A stretch of DNA of 64,000 nucleotides from contig NZ_CH902583.1 in the NCBI RefSeq assembly GCF_000152965.1, positions 2,239,892-2,303,891 on the forward strand. The letters run 5' to 3'. The notes under the pieces were generated by a model, which was not told where the DNA came from, did no database searches, and saw only the letters and a list, made by a program, of their open reading frames with translations. The position numbers and the translations under genes are program-made. Shown piece by piece: positions 53,521 to 63,309 of the stretch. This DNA comes from Roseobacter sp. MED193. GTDB taxonomy: Bacteria; Pseudomonadota; Alphaproteobacteria; Rhodobacterales; Rhodobacteraceae. The number at the start of each line of letters is the position of its first letter. Position 1 is the first letter of the stretch.

Positions 53521-53874
53521 TCAGGCTCCAGGGCGCGTCCAGATAAAGGTCAAGACAGCTGTTAGAACAACGATCTGAATCAGGATGACGTGGGAGGGGG
53601 CTCCCAAGATAAATGAGAGCAAAAGAACGGCGGCGATCGAAAGGGTCGCCGCCTTTTTTGCGGCTGGTCGAATGGCACCGCGTTCGTTCCAGTCCAGAAT
53701 CATGGGGCCAAATGTACGATGGCTGATCAGCCAAGAATGCAGGCGTTCGGAGGAATTGGCAAAGAAGAAGGCGGCAAGAAGCAAGAAGGGGACGGTTGGC
53801 AGAAGCGGAAGAACGATCCCAATGACACCCAGGCCTAGCGATAGCAGTCCAAGCGCAGCATAGAGAAATCGCAT
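53521..53874 (-). CDS. DUF454/YbaN family inner-membrane protein
   Basis: A 117-residue protein with an N-terminal hydrophobic pair of segments and the YbaN signature VLPLLPTVPFLLLAAFFFANS followed by SERLHSWLISHRTFGPMI, then a C-terminal membrane segment. Function unknown. It converges on parB with directly abutting stop codons and follows hemW by 24 bp as the last gene of the rph-rdgB-hemW-ybaN operon. Confidence 0.9.
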   Translation of the reverse strand: MRFLYAALGLLSLGLGVIGIVLPLLPTVPFLLLAAFFFANSSERLHSWLISHRTFGPMILDWNERGAIRPAAKKAATLSIAAVLLLSFILGAPSHVILIQIVVLTAVLTFIWTRPGA

Positions 53875-53898
53875 TTATCTAATCCAACTTCCAATGGG

Positions 53899-55053
53899 TC
53901 AATCAACCAAAAGCTCGCGTAGTACTGCGTTCAGGACAGCACGACCTTGATCTGTCGCGCGGATCACCTGATCCGATGTAGTCACCATGCCAAGATTAAC
54001 AAGGTCTGCGATCCGGTCCTGGGGGAGTTCTTGTCCCGATAGTGCGGCATAGCGGGTGATATCCATTCCCTCGGCCAGGCGCATAGACATCATCATATAC
54101 TCTATTGCCGTGTCTTCACGGGGCAGGGCTTGGCATAGGCTTTCACCGGAGCCCTCTGAGACGGCTTTGAGCCAGGCACCAGGTGCGCGATGAGTCTCGG
54201 TGGCATAGCGTTGGCCATTCAGTGTCACACGGCCATGGGCGCCGGGTCCGATGCCGACATAATCTCCATAGCGCCAGTAGATTTGGTTGTGGCGGGATTC
54301 CTCTCCAGGGCGGGCATGGTTGGAGATTTCATAGGCAGGCATGCCATGGGCCGCACAGATCTCTTGGGTGGCTTGATACATATCAGCGGCGCTGTCATCC
54401 GTGGGAAGATCACGCAGTTTGCCACGGGCATAGCGATCGCCAAAGGCAGTGCCTTCTTCGATGGTCAGCTGATAGAGCGACAGATGATCAATCGCCATTG
54501 TCAGCGCCTCAGTGAGTTCGCTTTTCCAATGGGCCAGATCCTGACCTTGGCGGGCATAGATCAGATCAAAGCTGACCCGGTCAAAACAATTGCGGGCAAT
54601 GTCGAAGGCCGCGCGGGCCTCCGCGACGGAATGAATACGGCCCAAGCGACGCAGATCTACGTCGTTCAGCGCCTGGATGCCCATGGAGATCCGATTGACG
54701 CCGGCATCACGGTAGCCTGCAAAACGGCCAGCTTCGACCGATCCGGGGTTTGCCTCAAGGGTGATTTCGATGTCATTGGCAAAGGGCCAGATTTCACGTG
54801 CGCCTTCGATCACGGCTGCGACGGTTTCTGGCATCATCAGTGACGGTGTGCCGCCGCCAAAGAAAACCGAGTTCAAAACCCGGCCTTCCATTCCCTGTGA
54901 GACTCTCTTGAGTTCACTCAAGTAGGCTCTGACCCAGGCCTTTTGGTCTATTTTTGCGGTGACGTGACTGTTGAAGTCGCAATAGGGGCATTTGGCCTGA
55001 CAGAAGGGCCAGTGAACGTATAGGCCAAAGCCCCCATGACGCCAATCATCCAC
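53899..55053 (-). CDS. hemW: Radical SAM heme chaperone HemW
   Basis: HemW is a heme-binding radical SAM protein thought to insert heme into respiratory proteins; it resembles coproporphyrinogen III dehydrogenase HemN but lacks that activity. The 384-residue product has YVHWPFCQAKCPYCDFNSH with the CX3CX2C cluster motif near residue 15, FFGGGTPSLM near 65 and GVNRISMGIQALND near 120, plus YQLTIEEGTAF. The GTG at 55053 has AAAGG 8 bases upstream and overlaps the rdgB stop by 8 bp; longer starts lie inside rdgB. Confidence 0.93.
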   Translation of the reverse strand: MDDWRHGGFGLYVHWPFCQAKCPYCDFNSHVTAKIDQKAWVRAYLSELKRVSQGMEGRVLNSVFFGGGTPSLMMPETVAAVIEGAREIWPFANDIEITLEANPGSVEAGRFAGYRDAGVNRISMGIQALNDVDLRRLGRIHSVAEARAAFDIARNCFDRVSFDLIYARQGQDLAHWKSELTEALTMAIDHLSLYQLTIEEGTAFGDRYARGKLRDLPTDDSAADMYQATQEICAAHGMPAYEISNHARPGEESRHNQIYWRYGDYVGIGPGAHGRVTLNGQRYATETHRAPGAWLKAVSEGSGESLCQALPREDTAIEYMMMSMRLAEGMDITRYAALSGQELPQDRIADLVNLGMVTTSDQVIRATDQGRAVLNAVLRELLVD

Positions 55054-55660
55054 TGAAGCAGCCTTTGACAAAGGCGCTGACCGCACGGCCACGGTGGCTG
55101 ATGCGGTTCTTCTCGGCCTTGTCCATCTGGGCACAGGTCACGTCATAGCCTTCGGGCATGAACATCGGGTCATAGCCAAAGCCGCCTTCGCCACGAATGG
55201 GCCAGACCAGGTCGCCGGCCATGACGCCTTCAAAAACCTCGTCATGCCCATCCGGCCAGGCCAAAACCAGGGTGCAGCGAAACTGTGCGGAGCGCGGGGC
55301 ATCGGGGCCTTTTGCGGAGATTTCATCATTGGCACGGGTCATCGCCATCATGAAGTCTCGGCCATTTCCAGTCTCGGCCCAGTCGGCTGTATAGACACCG
55401 GGCGCACCATCCAGAGCATCGATGGTGATGCCGCTGTCGTCAGACAGGGCAGGGAGGCCTGTGGCTTTCGCGGCGGCATGGGCCTTGATCCGGGCATTGC
55501 CAACAAATGTGTCTTCGGTTTCTTCCGGTTCCGGCAGATCCATTTCTGCCGCACCCACAACCTTGACCCCAAAGGGTGCGAGGATTTCGGTAATCTCTTG
55601 CAGCTTTCCTGCGTTATGAGTGGCGACCAGGATCTGGTCGCCTTCAAATTTGCGGGTCAT
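55046..55660 (-). CDS. rdgB: dITP/XTP pyrophosphatase RdgB
   Basis: RdgB removes deaminated purine triphosphates (dITP, XTP) from the nucleotide pool. The 204-residue product starts with the motif [17 protein letters not shown] and has [20 protein letters not shown] near residue 70, [16 protein letters not shown] near 155 and the terminal [10 protein letters not shown]. It overlaps rph upstream by 4 bp and hemW downstream by 8 bp. Confidence 0.95.
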   Translation of the reverse strand: MTRKFEGDQILVATHNAGKLQEITEILAPFGVKVVGAAEMDLPEPEETEDTFVGNARIKAHAAAKATGLPALSDDSGITIDALDGAPGVYTADWAETGNGRDFMMAMTRANDEISAKGPDAPRSAQFRCTLVLAWPDGHDEVFEGVMAGDLVWPIRGEGGFGYDPMFMPEGYDVTCAQMDKAEKNRISHRGRAVSAFVKGCFSG

Positions 55661-56370
55661 GCGCAGGCTGCCTTTTGCAGTGCGGCCAATTCCTGGGTGC
55701 CTTTTTCGGCGAGATCCATCAACTGGTTCATCTGATCGCGCGAGAAGACCGAGCCCTCAGCTGACATCTGCACTTCGATCAACTTTCCAGAGCCGGTCAT
55801 TACGAAGTTGCCGTCAACGCCAGCCTCTGAGTCTTCGGGATAGTCCAGATCCAGAACAGGCTGGCCGGCGTAGATGCCGCAGGAGATGGCAGAGACCGGA
55901 TCCATCAGCGGGTCGATTTTGACCTCACCGGCTTTCATCAGCTTGTTCACAGCCAAACGCAGGGCCACCCAGCCACCGGTGATTGCGGCACAGCGGGTGC
56001 CGCCATCCGCTTGCAACACGTCACAGTCGATGGTGATCTGACGCTCACCCAGGGCGACGCGGTCAACGCCGGCGCGCAGGGCACGGCCAATCAACCGCTG
56101 GATTTCAACGGTGCGGCCTCCCTGTTTGCCAGCTGCTGCTTCGCGACGCATCCGGGTATTGGTGGCACGGGGCAGCATTCCGTATTCTGCGGTGACCCAG
56201 CCGAGGCCGGAACCCTTGATAAAGGAGGGCACCCGAGGTTCCAGGCTGGCGGTGCACAGGACATGGGTTTCGCCCATTTTGATCAGGCAAGACCCTTCGG
56301 CATGTTTGGTGAAACCTGTCTCAATGGAGACAGAGCGCATTTCGTTTAGTTCTCTATTGGAGGGGCGCAT
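55657..56370 (-). CDS. rph: Ribonuclease PH
   Basis: RNase PH trims tRNA 3' ends by phosphorolysis. The 237-residue product starts [20 protein letters not shown] and has [17 protein letters not shown] near residue 42, [20 protein letters not shown] near 62, [18 protein letters not shown] near 120, and [17 protein letters not shown] near 185. It is full length. It heads the rph-rdgB-hemW-ybaN operon and is divergent from hrcA. Confidence 0.96.
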   Translation of the reverse strand: MRPSNRELNEMRSVSIETGFTKHAEGSCLIKMGETHVLCTASLEPRVPSFIKGSGLGWVTAEYGMLPRATNTRMRREAAAGKQGGRTVEIQRLIGRALRAGVDRVALGERQITIDCDVLQADGGTRCAAITGGWVALRLAVNKLMKAGEVKIDPLMDPVSAISCGIYAGQPVLDLDYPEDSEAGVDGNFVMTGSGKLIEVQMSAEGSVFSRDQMNQLMDLAEKGTQELAALQKAACA

Positions 56371-56431
56371 GGGCTATCCTTTTTTTGCTGCTCTTCCGAT
56401 AGCCGCCGGGAGTGCGGGGATGCAAGCATGA

Positions 56432-56459
56432 TTGACCTTTTCCCTATTCGCTCTTTAAT
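56432..56459 (+). promoter_or_regulatory. Candidate promoter of hrcA-grpE
   Basis: TTGACC (56432-56437), 16-base spacer, TTTAAT (56454-56459), 53 bp before the hrcA start. No CIRCE inverted repeat was seen in the 142-bp gap. Confidence 0.45.
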
Positions 56460-56512
56460 GCAAATTGGTACGCGGGGTGACCTCAATCCAGAAAATGACT
56501 GTAAAATCGTAG

Positions 56513-57580
56513 ATGACCGACGCCAAAGAAATACTCAGTGACATGAACGACCGCTCCCGCGAAGTGTTTCGGACGGTTGTAGAAAGCTATCTTGCAAGCG
56601 GCGAACCAGTGGGAAGCCGGACGCTGACACGGTCTTTGAATGAAAAGGTCAGTGCGGCGACAGTGCGCAATGTGATGCAGGATCTGGAGTATCTGGGTCT
56701 GCTGGACAGCCCTCATGTGAGCGCTGGACGTATACCAACGCAACAGGGCCTGCGAATGTTTGTCGATGGGCTACTGGAAGTCGAAGATCTGCAAGCGCGG
56801 GATCGGGAAAAGATCGACGCTACATTGGGCAAAACCGCAGGCGATGTTGGTGGCATGTTGGACCGGGTAGGCTCGGCTCTGTCGGGGGTTACTCAGGGGG
56901 CCTCCTTGGTGCTGACACCGAAACAGGAAAGCGAAATTCGCCATATAGAATTTGTCTCGCTGGCGCAGGATCGGGCGCTGGTGGTTCTGGTGTTTTCCGA
57001 CGGTCATGTGGAAAATCGTCTGTTTACCCCACCGCCGGGGCAAACACCCAGCTCGATGCGCGAGGCAGCAAATTTTCTGAATGCATTGATCGAGGGTCGT
57101 ACGCTGAGCGGTGTACGGCGTGACATGCAAAAGGAGATTGATGCCCGCCGACAAGAGATAGACGTTCTTGCACAGGACATGATCGAAAGCGGGCTGGCGG
57201 CCTGGGAGGAAGACGATAGCGAAAAGGCGCGGCTGATTGTGCGCGGCCGGGCAAATCTCTTAGGGGAAGGTGGCGGCGTACCCGAGGAGCTGGACCTCAT
57301 CCGTAGCCTGTTTGATGACCTGGAGCGCAAGCAGGATATCGCAGAATTCCTGGAACTGACCGAAGACGGTGAGGGTGTTCGCATTTTTATCGGTTCAGAG
57401 AACAAACTTTTCTCACTTTCGGGTTCCTCTTTGGTGGTCTCTCCCTATATGAACTCGGATCGAAAGATCATTGGCGCGGTTGGGGTGATTGGCCCGACTC
57501 GCCTGAATTACGGACGAATAGTGCCGATTGTGGATTACACGGCGCAACTGGTTGGGAAGTTGCTTTCTGACCGGAGCTAG
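56513..57580 (+). CDS. hrcA: Heat-inducible transcription repressor HrcA
   Basis: HrcA represses chaperone genes by binding CIRCE elements. The 355-residue product has an N-terminal winged helix (REVFRTVVESYLASGEPVGS, then KVSAATVRNVMQDLEYLGLL and SPHVSAGRIPTQQGLRMFVD), a GAF-like middle and the C-terminal IFIGSENKLFSLSGSSLVVS and GAVGVIGPTRLNYGRIVPIV. It is full length. grpE follows by 12 bp; no CIRCE site was seen in its own promoter, and dnaK/dnaJ and groESL are not in the window. Confidence 0.96.
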   Translation: MTDAKEILSDMNDRSREVFRTVVESYLASGEPVGSRTLTRSLNEKVSAATVRNVMQDLEYLGLLDSPHVSAGRIPTQQGLRMFVDGLLEVEDLQARDREKIDATLGKTAGDVGGMLDRVGSALSGVTQGASLVLTPKQESEIRHIEFVSLAQDRALVVLVFSDGHVENRLFTPPPGQTPSSMREAANFLNALIEGRTLSGVRRDMQKEIDARRQEIDVLAQDMIESGLAAWEEDDSEKARLIVRGRANLLGEGGGVPEELDLIRSLFDDLERKQDIAEFLELTEDGEGVRIFIGSENKLFSLSGSSLVVSPYMNSDRKIIGAVGVIGPTRLNYGRIVPIVDYTAQLVGKLLSDRS

Positions 57581-57592
57581 AGGTTGAGAAAA

Positions 57593-58153
57593 ATGGCAGA
57601 GCCCAGAAACGACGATTTTTTGGACGACATCGAAAATGTCGAGGCGGAAGAGCTGGCAGCGGAAATGGCTGAAATGGACGATGCTGCGATTGAGCTGGAC
57701 GAGCTGCGGGCGGAGCGGGATGAATACAAAGACCGCTTTATGCGCGCCCTGGCCGATGCTGAGAATTCTCGCAAACGTGGCGATAAAGCGCGTCGCGAAG
57801 CCGAGCAATATGGCGGTTCAAAGCTGTCGCGCGATATTCTGCCGGTCTTTGACAATCTGAAACGCGCGGTTGAATCGGCTACCGAAGAGCAGAAGGAAGT
57901 TTCTGCCGCTCTGATCGAGGGTGTCGAACTGACCATGCGTGCGCTGCTGGGTGTGTTTGAAAAACACGGCGTGCGCATTGTGTCACCACAGGTTGGCGAT
58001 CGCTTTGATCCGCAGGTGCACGAAGCCATGTTTGAGGCGCCAGTACCCGGAACCAAGGCTGGTGATATCATTCAGGTCTCGGCTGAGGGCTTTATGCTGC
58101 ATGACCGGTTGCTGCGCCCGGCGCAGGTTGGCGTGTCCTCGACCCCTGCCTAG
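57593..58153 (+). CDS. grpE: Nucleotide exchange factor GrpE
   Basis: GrpE is the nucleotide exchange factor of DnaK. The 186-residue product has an acidic N-terminus, a long coiled coil (DELRAERDEYKDRFMRALAD and ENSRKRGDKARREAEQYGG), and the C-terminal beta domain with GVRIVSPQVGDRFDPQVHEA. The ATG at 57593 is chosen with GAGG about 9 bases upstream; an in-frame TTG at 57584 is less likely. It is in an operon with hrcA. A REP-like element and a hairpin follow. Confidence 0.95.
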   Translation: MAEPRNDDFLDDIENVEAEELAAEMAEMDDAAIELDELRAERDEYKDRFMRALADAENSRKRGDKARREAEQYGGSKLSRDILPVFDNLKRAVESATEEQKEVSAALIEGVELTMRALLGVFEKHGVRIVSPQVGDRFDPQVHEAMFEAPVPGTKAGDIIQVSAEGFMLHDRLLRPAQVGVSSTPA

Positions 58154-58169
58154 GATAGAACATGGGTAG

Positions 58170-58222
58170 AACGGGCCGATGGGCCCGTTGCCTGCGGCGC
58201 GAATATTTTTGGAAAAGTGAAA
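58170..58222. repeat. Second, degenerate copy of the extragenic repeat
   Basis: A hairpin AACGGGCC-GATG/GGCCCGTT-type (58170-58189) is followed by GAATATTTTTGGAAAAGTGA, resembling GGATATTTTTGGCCAAATGA of the copy at 33702-33775. It lies downstream of grpE and convergent mutS. Confidence 0.45.
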
Positions 58223-58256
58223 GAGCGGCGCGCGAATAGCAGCCGCTCTCTTCTAT
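58222..58256 (+). terminator. Candidate terminator of grpE
   Basis: AGAGCGGC and GCCGCTCT form an 8-bp stem over a 12-base loop, followed by CTTCTATTTT on the plus strand. The tail overlaps the end of the convergent mutS gene by four bases. Confidence 0.45.
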
Positions 58257-60889
58257 TTTCCGGCCTCTTTCAGGCGGTAGAGTGCCTCAAGCGCTTCACG
58301 TGGCGACAGCTCATCCGGGTGCAGATCCTTTAGCAGCTCATCCACTGGGGAAGGCGCGGTCTGGACCTTGGGCTGTGGCGGCGGGGCTGCGGCAAAGAGG
58401 GGGAGATCGTCGATTTGGATCTTGGCTCCTGAGCCTTCGCGGCTGCCCTGTTCCAGCAGGTCCAGCACGTCGCGGGCCCGGGCAACGACAGAAGCGGGCA
58501 GGCCTGCCAGCTGCGCCACCTGCACCCCGTATGAGCGATCTGCTGCGCCCTTTTTCACCTCATGCAAAAAGATCACCTCGCCCTCCCATTCCTTGACCGA
58601 AACGGTTGCATTGTCGACGCCGGTGAGCTTGTTCGAGAGTTGGGTCAACTCGTGGTAATGGGTGGCGAAAAGCGCGCGGGACTGGTTGACCTCGTGTAGG
58701 TGTTCCAGGGTGGCCCAGGCGATGGAAAGCCCGTCATAGGTAGCGGTGCCGCGGCCGATTTCGTCCAGAATGACCAGGGCGCGATCATCTGCTTGATTGA
58801 GAATAGCGGCGGTTTCCACCATTTCGACCATGAATGTTGATCGCCCACGGGCCAGGTCATCCGAGGCGCCAACCCGGCTGAACAGCTGGCTGACCAATCC
58901 AATATGAGCGGATTCAGCCGGTACATAGCTGCCCATCTGCGCCAAGAGGGCAATCAGTGCATTTTGCCGCAGGAATGTCGATTTACCTGCCATATTGGGA
59001 CCAGTCAAAAGCCAGATGGCGGCACCGCTGCTGGTGGAGAGGTCACAATCATTGGCGACAAATCTCTCGCCGCCTTGTTGTCGCAGCGCCCGTTCTACAA
59101 CCGGGTGCCGCCCGCCAGTGATGGCAAAGGCGCGCGAGGCATCCACAAGGGGACGGGTCCAGTTTTCACCACGCGCCAGATCGGCCAGAGCGGTCAGTAG
59201 ATCCATCTCTGCCAGACCTCGGGCTGCGGCGTTCAGTCGTGCGGCCTGGTCCAGGATAGCCCCAGAAAGCTCTGAATAGAGCCGCTTTTCGATTTCCAGA
59301 GCGCGGTTTCCGGAATTCAGAATACGGGTTTCGATCTCGCTGAGTTCGACCGTGGTGAAACGCACCTGATTTGCGGTGGTTTGGCGGTGGATGTATTTTT
59401 CAGACAGCGGCGGCGACAGCATTTTATCGGCATGGGTGGCGGTCGTCTCGATGAAATATCCCAGCACATTGTTGTGTTTAATTTTCAACGAGGTGATGCC
59501 GGTATGGGCGGAATAGTCCTGTTGCATGCCCGCAATAACGGATCGGCCTTCGTCGCGCAGGGTGCGGGCCTCGTCGAGCTCCTCGTCATAACCAGCGGCG
59601 ATAAAGCCGCCGTCACGGGCCAAAAGCGGTGGCTCGGCCACGAGAGCCGCATCCAACAGATCCAGAAGCGCGTCAAAACCGGTAAGGTCAGCAGTCGCTG
59701 CGGTAACCAGAGGCGGTAGATCTTCGCTGGCGTTTCTACTGGCGATGGCGTCAGCCTGGGCCAGCCCGTTGCGGATGGCGGCAAGATCCCGTGGACCGCC
59801 TCGATCCAGTGCCAGACGGGACAGCGCCCGGTCCAGATCCGGGGTTTTGCGCAGGGCGTCGCGCAGTTCTTCACAAAGCTGATCGCGTTCGACCACAAAA
59901 TCCAGGGCCGCCAGCCGGGCATTGATCACATCGAGATTGCGCGAAGGGCTGGACAGACGCTGCTCCAGCAAGCGGGCACCGCCGGGAGTGACAGTGCGAT
60001 CTATCACCGAGAGCAGTGAGCCGGCTCGCGCACCAGAGAGTGAGCGGGTGAGCTCCAGACTGGCGCGGGTAGAGGCGTCGATTTGAACCACGCGGTCTTC
60101 CGCTTCCTGGACCGGTTTTTGCAGAAGAGGTAGTTTTCCTTTTTGGGTGATCTCGAGATAGTCGATCAAAGCACCCATGGCCGAGACTTCGGCCCGGCTG
60201 AAGCTGCCAAAGCCATCCAGAGCGTTGACACCAAACAGGGAACAGATGCGTTTTTCGGCTGCGGTGCTGTCAAAACTTGCCTTGCCCAGAGGCGTCAGCG
60301 GAATTTTGTACTCTTGGGCCAAAGAAGAGGTGGATTCAAAAATCGGGCCATCCGCAACGATCAGCTCTGAAGGCGCGAGTCGGGCCAGCTCGGGTGACAG
60401 GCGCACCTGGCTGATGGGCATCACATGAAAGGCACCGGTTGAGATATCGGCCCAGGCCAGGGCGGAATCATCGCGCAATTGGGAATAAGAGACGAGGAAA
60501 TTATGGCGTCGGGCCTCGAGCAGGGAATCTTCGGTTAGGGTGCCCGGGGTGACCAGTCGCACCACGTCGCGTTTGACCACCGATTTACCACCACGTTTCT
60601 TGGCCTCCGCCGGGGTTTCCAGCTGTTCTCCCACAGCAACGCGAAAGCCCTTGCGGATCAGGGTCAGCAGATAGCCCTCGGCAGCATGAAAGGGCACGCC
60701 ACACATGGGAATGTCCTGATCATTATGTTTGCCACGCTTGGTCAGGGCGATGTCCAGTGCCTCGGCGGCGTTGATGGCATCGTCAAAGAACATTTCGTAG
60801 AAATCGCCCATTCGGTAGAACAGTAGCGCATCCGGGTATTGTGCCTTGATGTCGAGGTATTGCGCCATCATGGGCGTGACTGTGGCCAA
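58253..60889 (-). CDS. mutS: DNA mismatch repair protein MutS
   Basis: MutS recognises mismatches and starts methyl-independent or MutL-dependent repair. The 878-residue product has the mismatch-reading Phe-X-Glu in FYRMGDFYEMFFDDA near residue 30, Walker A LLTGPNMAGKSTFLRQ near 645, Walker B LVILDEIGRGTATYDGLSI near 725 and ATHYHEL. The TTG at 60889 is chosen, with GGAG 7 bases upstream and agreement with the usual N-terminus xTVTPMMAQYL; ATG codons at 60871 and 60868 are alternatives. It is divergent from maeB. Confidence 0.95.
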   Translation of the reverse strand: MATVTPMMAQYLDIKAQYPDALLFYRMGDFYEMFFDDAINAAEALDIALTKRGKHNDQDIPMCGVPFHAAEGYLLTLIRKGFRVAVGEQLETPAEAKKRGGKSVVKRDVVRLVTPGTLTEDSLLEARRHNFLVSYSQLRDDSALAWADISTGAFHVMPISQVRLSPELARLAPSELIVADGPIFESTSSLAQEYKIPLTPLGKASFDSTAAEKRICSLFGVNALDGFGSFSRAEVSAMGALIDYLEITQKGKLPLLQKPVQEAEDRVVQIDASTRASLELTRSLSGARAGSLLSVIDRTVTPGGARLLEQRLSSPSRNLDVINARLAALDFVVERDQLCEELRDALRKTPDLDRALSRLALDRGGPRDLAAIRNGLAQADAIASRNASEDLPPLVTAATADLTGFDALLDLLDAALVAEPPLLARDGGFIAAGYDEELDEARTLRDEGRSVIAGMQQDYSAHTGITSLKIKHNNVLGYFIETTATHADKMLSPPLSEKYIHRQTTANQVRFTTVELSEIETRILNSGNRALEIEKRLYSELSGAILDQAARLNAAARGLAEMDLLTALADLARGENWTRPLVDASRAFAITGGRHPVVERALRQQGGERFVANDCDLSTSSGAAIWLLTGPNMAGKSTFLRQNALIALLAQMGSYVPAESAHIGLVSQLFSRVGASDDLARGRSTFMVEMVETAAILNQADDRALVILDEIGRGTATYDGLSIAWATLEHLHEVNQSRALFATHYHELTQLSNKLTGVDNATVSVKEWEGEVIFLHEVKKGAADRSYGVQVAQLAGLPASVVARARDVLDLLEQGSREGSGAKIQIDDLPLFAAAPPPQPKVQTAPSPVDELLKDLHPDELSPREALEALYRLKEAGK

Positions 60890-61048
60890 GGGAGATCTCC
60901 GCGATTTCGGTATTTTGGTTGTCGGACCATACAAATCGCCGGCCTGCGGCGAAAGGTGAAAACGTATAGTCGTTGTGGCAACTGATCGGCTGGGCTATGA
61001 AGTTCCAGCCCGCCTAGAAACGCCCCATAGAAAAGAACGACAGATACG

Positions 61049-63304
61049 ATGCCCAAAGCGAAGATTACCGACGAAGAAGCCCTCGCCTTTCACCTGGACC
61101 CGACGCCGGGGAAATGGGAGATCAACGCCACTGTCCCGATGACGACGCAGCGTGATCTGTCCTTGGCTTATTCGCCTGGTGTTGCAGTGCCCTGCGAGGC
61201 GATCGCGGCCAATCCAGAGACTGCCTATGACTATACCAACAAGGGCAACCTTGTCGCGGTGATCTCCAACGGCACCGCGGTTCTGGGTCTGGGTAATCTG
61301 GGTGCTCTGGGCTCCAAGCCGGTGATGGAGGGCAAGTCGGTTCTCTTTAAACGCTTTGCTGATGTGAACTCGATCGATATCGAGCTGGATACCGAAGATC
61401 CGGACAAATTCATCGAGGCGGTGCGTCTGATGGGGCCAACCTTTGGCGGCATCAATCTCGAAGACATCAAGGCGCCTGAATGTTTCATCATTGAGCAGAA
61501 GCTCAAGGAAGAAATGGATATCCCGGTTTTCCATGATGACCAGCACGGCACCGCGGTGATCTGTGCAGCTGGGTTGATTAATGCGCTGCATATCTCGGGC
61601 AAAAAGATCGAAGATGTGCGGATCGTGCTGAATGGGGCAGGGGCGGCGGGCATCGCCTGTATCGAACTGCTGAAACGCATGGGCGCGCGGCATGAGAATT
61701 GCATCGTCTGTGACACCAAGGGGGTGATCTATCAGGGTCGCACCGAAGGCATGAACCAGTGGAAATCGGCCCATGCCGTCACCACCGAACTGCGCACTCT
61801 GGAAGAGGCCATGGATGGTGCTGATGTTTTCCTGGGTGTGTCTGTGAAGGGTGCGGTGACCCAGGACATGGTTGCCAAGATGGCAGACAATCCGGTGATC
61901 TTTGCCATGGCAAACCCTGATCCCGAGATTACCCCGGAAGAGGCACACGAGGTCCGCGTTGATGCCATCGTTGCCACAGGTCGCTCCGACTATCCAAACC
62001 AGGTCAATAACGTGCTTGGTTTCCCTTATCTCTTCCGCGGTGCTCTGGATATTCATGCCCGTGCTATCAATGACGAGATGAAAATCGCTTGCGCCCACGC
62101 CTTGGCAGCTTTGGCGCGCGAAGACGTGCCAGATGAGGTGGCCCTAGCCTACGGTAAGTCGCTTACCTTTGGCCGCGATTACATCATCCCGACACCTTTT
62201 GACCCGCGCCTTATTCACCGTATCCCTCCTGCCGTTGCTAAGGCCGGCATGGATACCGGTGCCGCGCGTCGTCCGATTATTGATATGGAGGCCTATGAAA
62301 TTGGCCTCAAAGGTCGAATGGATCCGACGGCTTCAATTCTGCGCGGACTGAATGCGCGGGCGCGCTCAGCTCAAAGTCGCATGATCTTTGCCGAGGGCGA
62401 TGATCCACGGGTGCTGCGTGCCGCCGTCAACTATCAGCGTTCTGGCTTTGGCAAGGCGCTGGTGGTGGGCCGGGCCGAAGACGTCAAACAGAAATTGGAA
62501 GCTGCGGGGCTAAGCGATGCAGTGCGCGAGCTGGAGATCGTCAATGCGGCCAATACAACGCATTTTGATGTCTATAAGGACTTCCTGTTCAAGCGTCTGC
62601 AGCGCAAAGGTTTCGACCGTAAGGATGTGCATCGTCTGGTTGGCCGGGATCGCCATGTCTTTTCGGCGCTGATGCTGGCCCATGGCCATGGCGATGGTTT
62701 GGTGACTGGCGCGACCCGCAAATCGGCGCATGTTCTCGATCAGATCAACCACGTGTTTGATGCGGATAACAGCCACGGTGCTGCCGGGGTGACGGCTTTG
62801 CTACACAAGGGGCGCATCGTATTGATTGGCGATACTTTGGTGCACGAATGGCCAGATGAAAATGACCTTGCCAATATTGCTGAACGTGCCGCCGGCGTTG
62901 CCCGCCATATGGGGCTTGACCCGCGCGTGGCCTTTGTCAGCTTTTCGACTTTTGGCTATCCTGTTTCGGAACGTGCGGAGAAAATGCACCTTGCCCCGGC
63001 CGTCCTGGACAAACGTGGCGTGGATTTTGAATATGAAGGCGAAATGACCGTGGATGTGGCGCTTAATGCTGCTGCGCAAGAGGCCTACCCCTTCCAGCGC
63101 CTGACCGGCCCTGCCAATATCCTGATTGTCCCCGCCCGTCACTCGGCGTCGATCTCGGTGAAGCTGATGCAGGAAATGGGCGGGGCTACAGTTGTTGGCC
63201 CAATCCTGTCTGGCATCGATAAACCGATCCAGATCTGTTCCACCACCTCCACCGCCAATGACGTTCTGAATATGGCGGTTCTGGCAGCCTGCAATATCGG
63301 GTAA
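61049..63304 (+). CDS. maeB: NADP-dependent malic enzyme with phosphotransacetylase-like domain
   Basis: MaeB decarboxylates malate to pyruvate with NADPH production. The 751-residue product has a malic enzyme half (about 1-430: DLSLAYSPGVAVPCEAI, NGTAVLGLGNLGALGSKPVM, FHDDQHGTAVICAAGLINAL, NGAGAAGIACIELL, FAMANPDPEI) and a C-terminal phosphotransacetylase-like half (about 440-751: MIFAEGDDPRVLRAA, GGATVVGPILSGIDKPI), the usual proteobacterial fusion where the latter is a regulatory domain. It lies 159 bp from divergent mutS. A PfkB kinase gene follows after 5 bp. Confidence 0.95.
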   Translation: MPKAKITDEEALAFHLDPTPGKWEINATVPMTTQRDLSLAYSPGVAVPCEAIAANPETAYDYTNKGNLVAVISNGTAVLGLGNLGALGSKPVMEGKSVLFKRFADVNSIDIELDTEDPDKFIEAVRLMGPTFGGINLEDIKAPECFIIEQKLKEEMDIPVFHDDQHGTAVICAAGLINALHISGKKIEDVRIVLNGAGAAGIACIELLKRMGARHENCIVCDTKGVIYQGRTEGMNQWKSAHAVTTELRTLEEAMDGADVFLGVSVKGAVTQDMVAKMADNPVIFAMANPDPEITPEEAHEVRVDAIVATGRSDYPNQVNNVLGFPYLFRGALDIHARAINDEMKIACAHALAALAREDVPDEVALAYGKSLTFGRDYIIPTPFDPRLIHRIPPAVAKAGMDTGAARRPIIDMEAYEIGLKGRMDPTASILRGLNARARSAQSRMIFAEGDDPRVLRAAVNYQRSGFGKALVVGRAEDVKQKLEAAGLSDAVRELEIVNAANTTHFDVYKDFLFKRLQRKGFDRKDVHRLVGRDRHVFSALMLAHGHGDGLVTGATRKSAHVLDQINHVFDADNSHGAAGVTALLHKGRIVLIGDTLVHEWPDENDLANIAERAAGVARHMGLDPRVAFVSFSTFGYPVSERAEKMHLAPAVLDKRGVDFEYEGEMTVDVALNAAAQEAYPFQRLTGPANILIVPARHSASISVKLMQEMGGATVVGPILSGIDKPIQICSTTSTANDVLNMAVLAACNIG

Positions 63305-63309
63305 ACAAC

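Noticed and set aside
54792-54800. A parS-like TTTCACGTG in hemW
   Set aside because: The second half of the palindrome is missing (CGCC instead of AAACA), so it is not a parS site.
60995-62098. A 367-codon open frame on the minus strand opposite maeB
   Set aside because: Antisense shadow of a highly conserved gene; the His-rich, low-similarity product has no family features.
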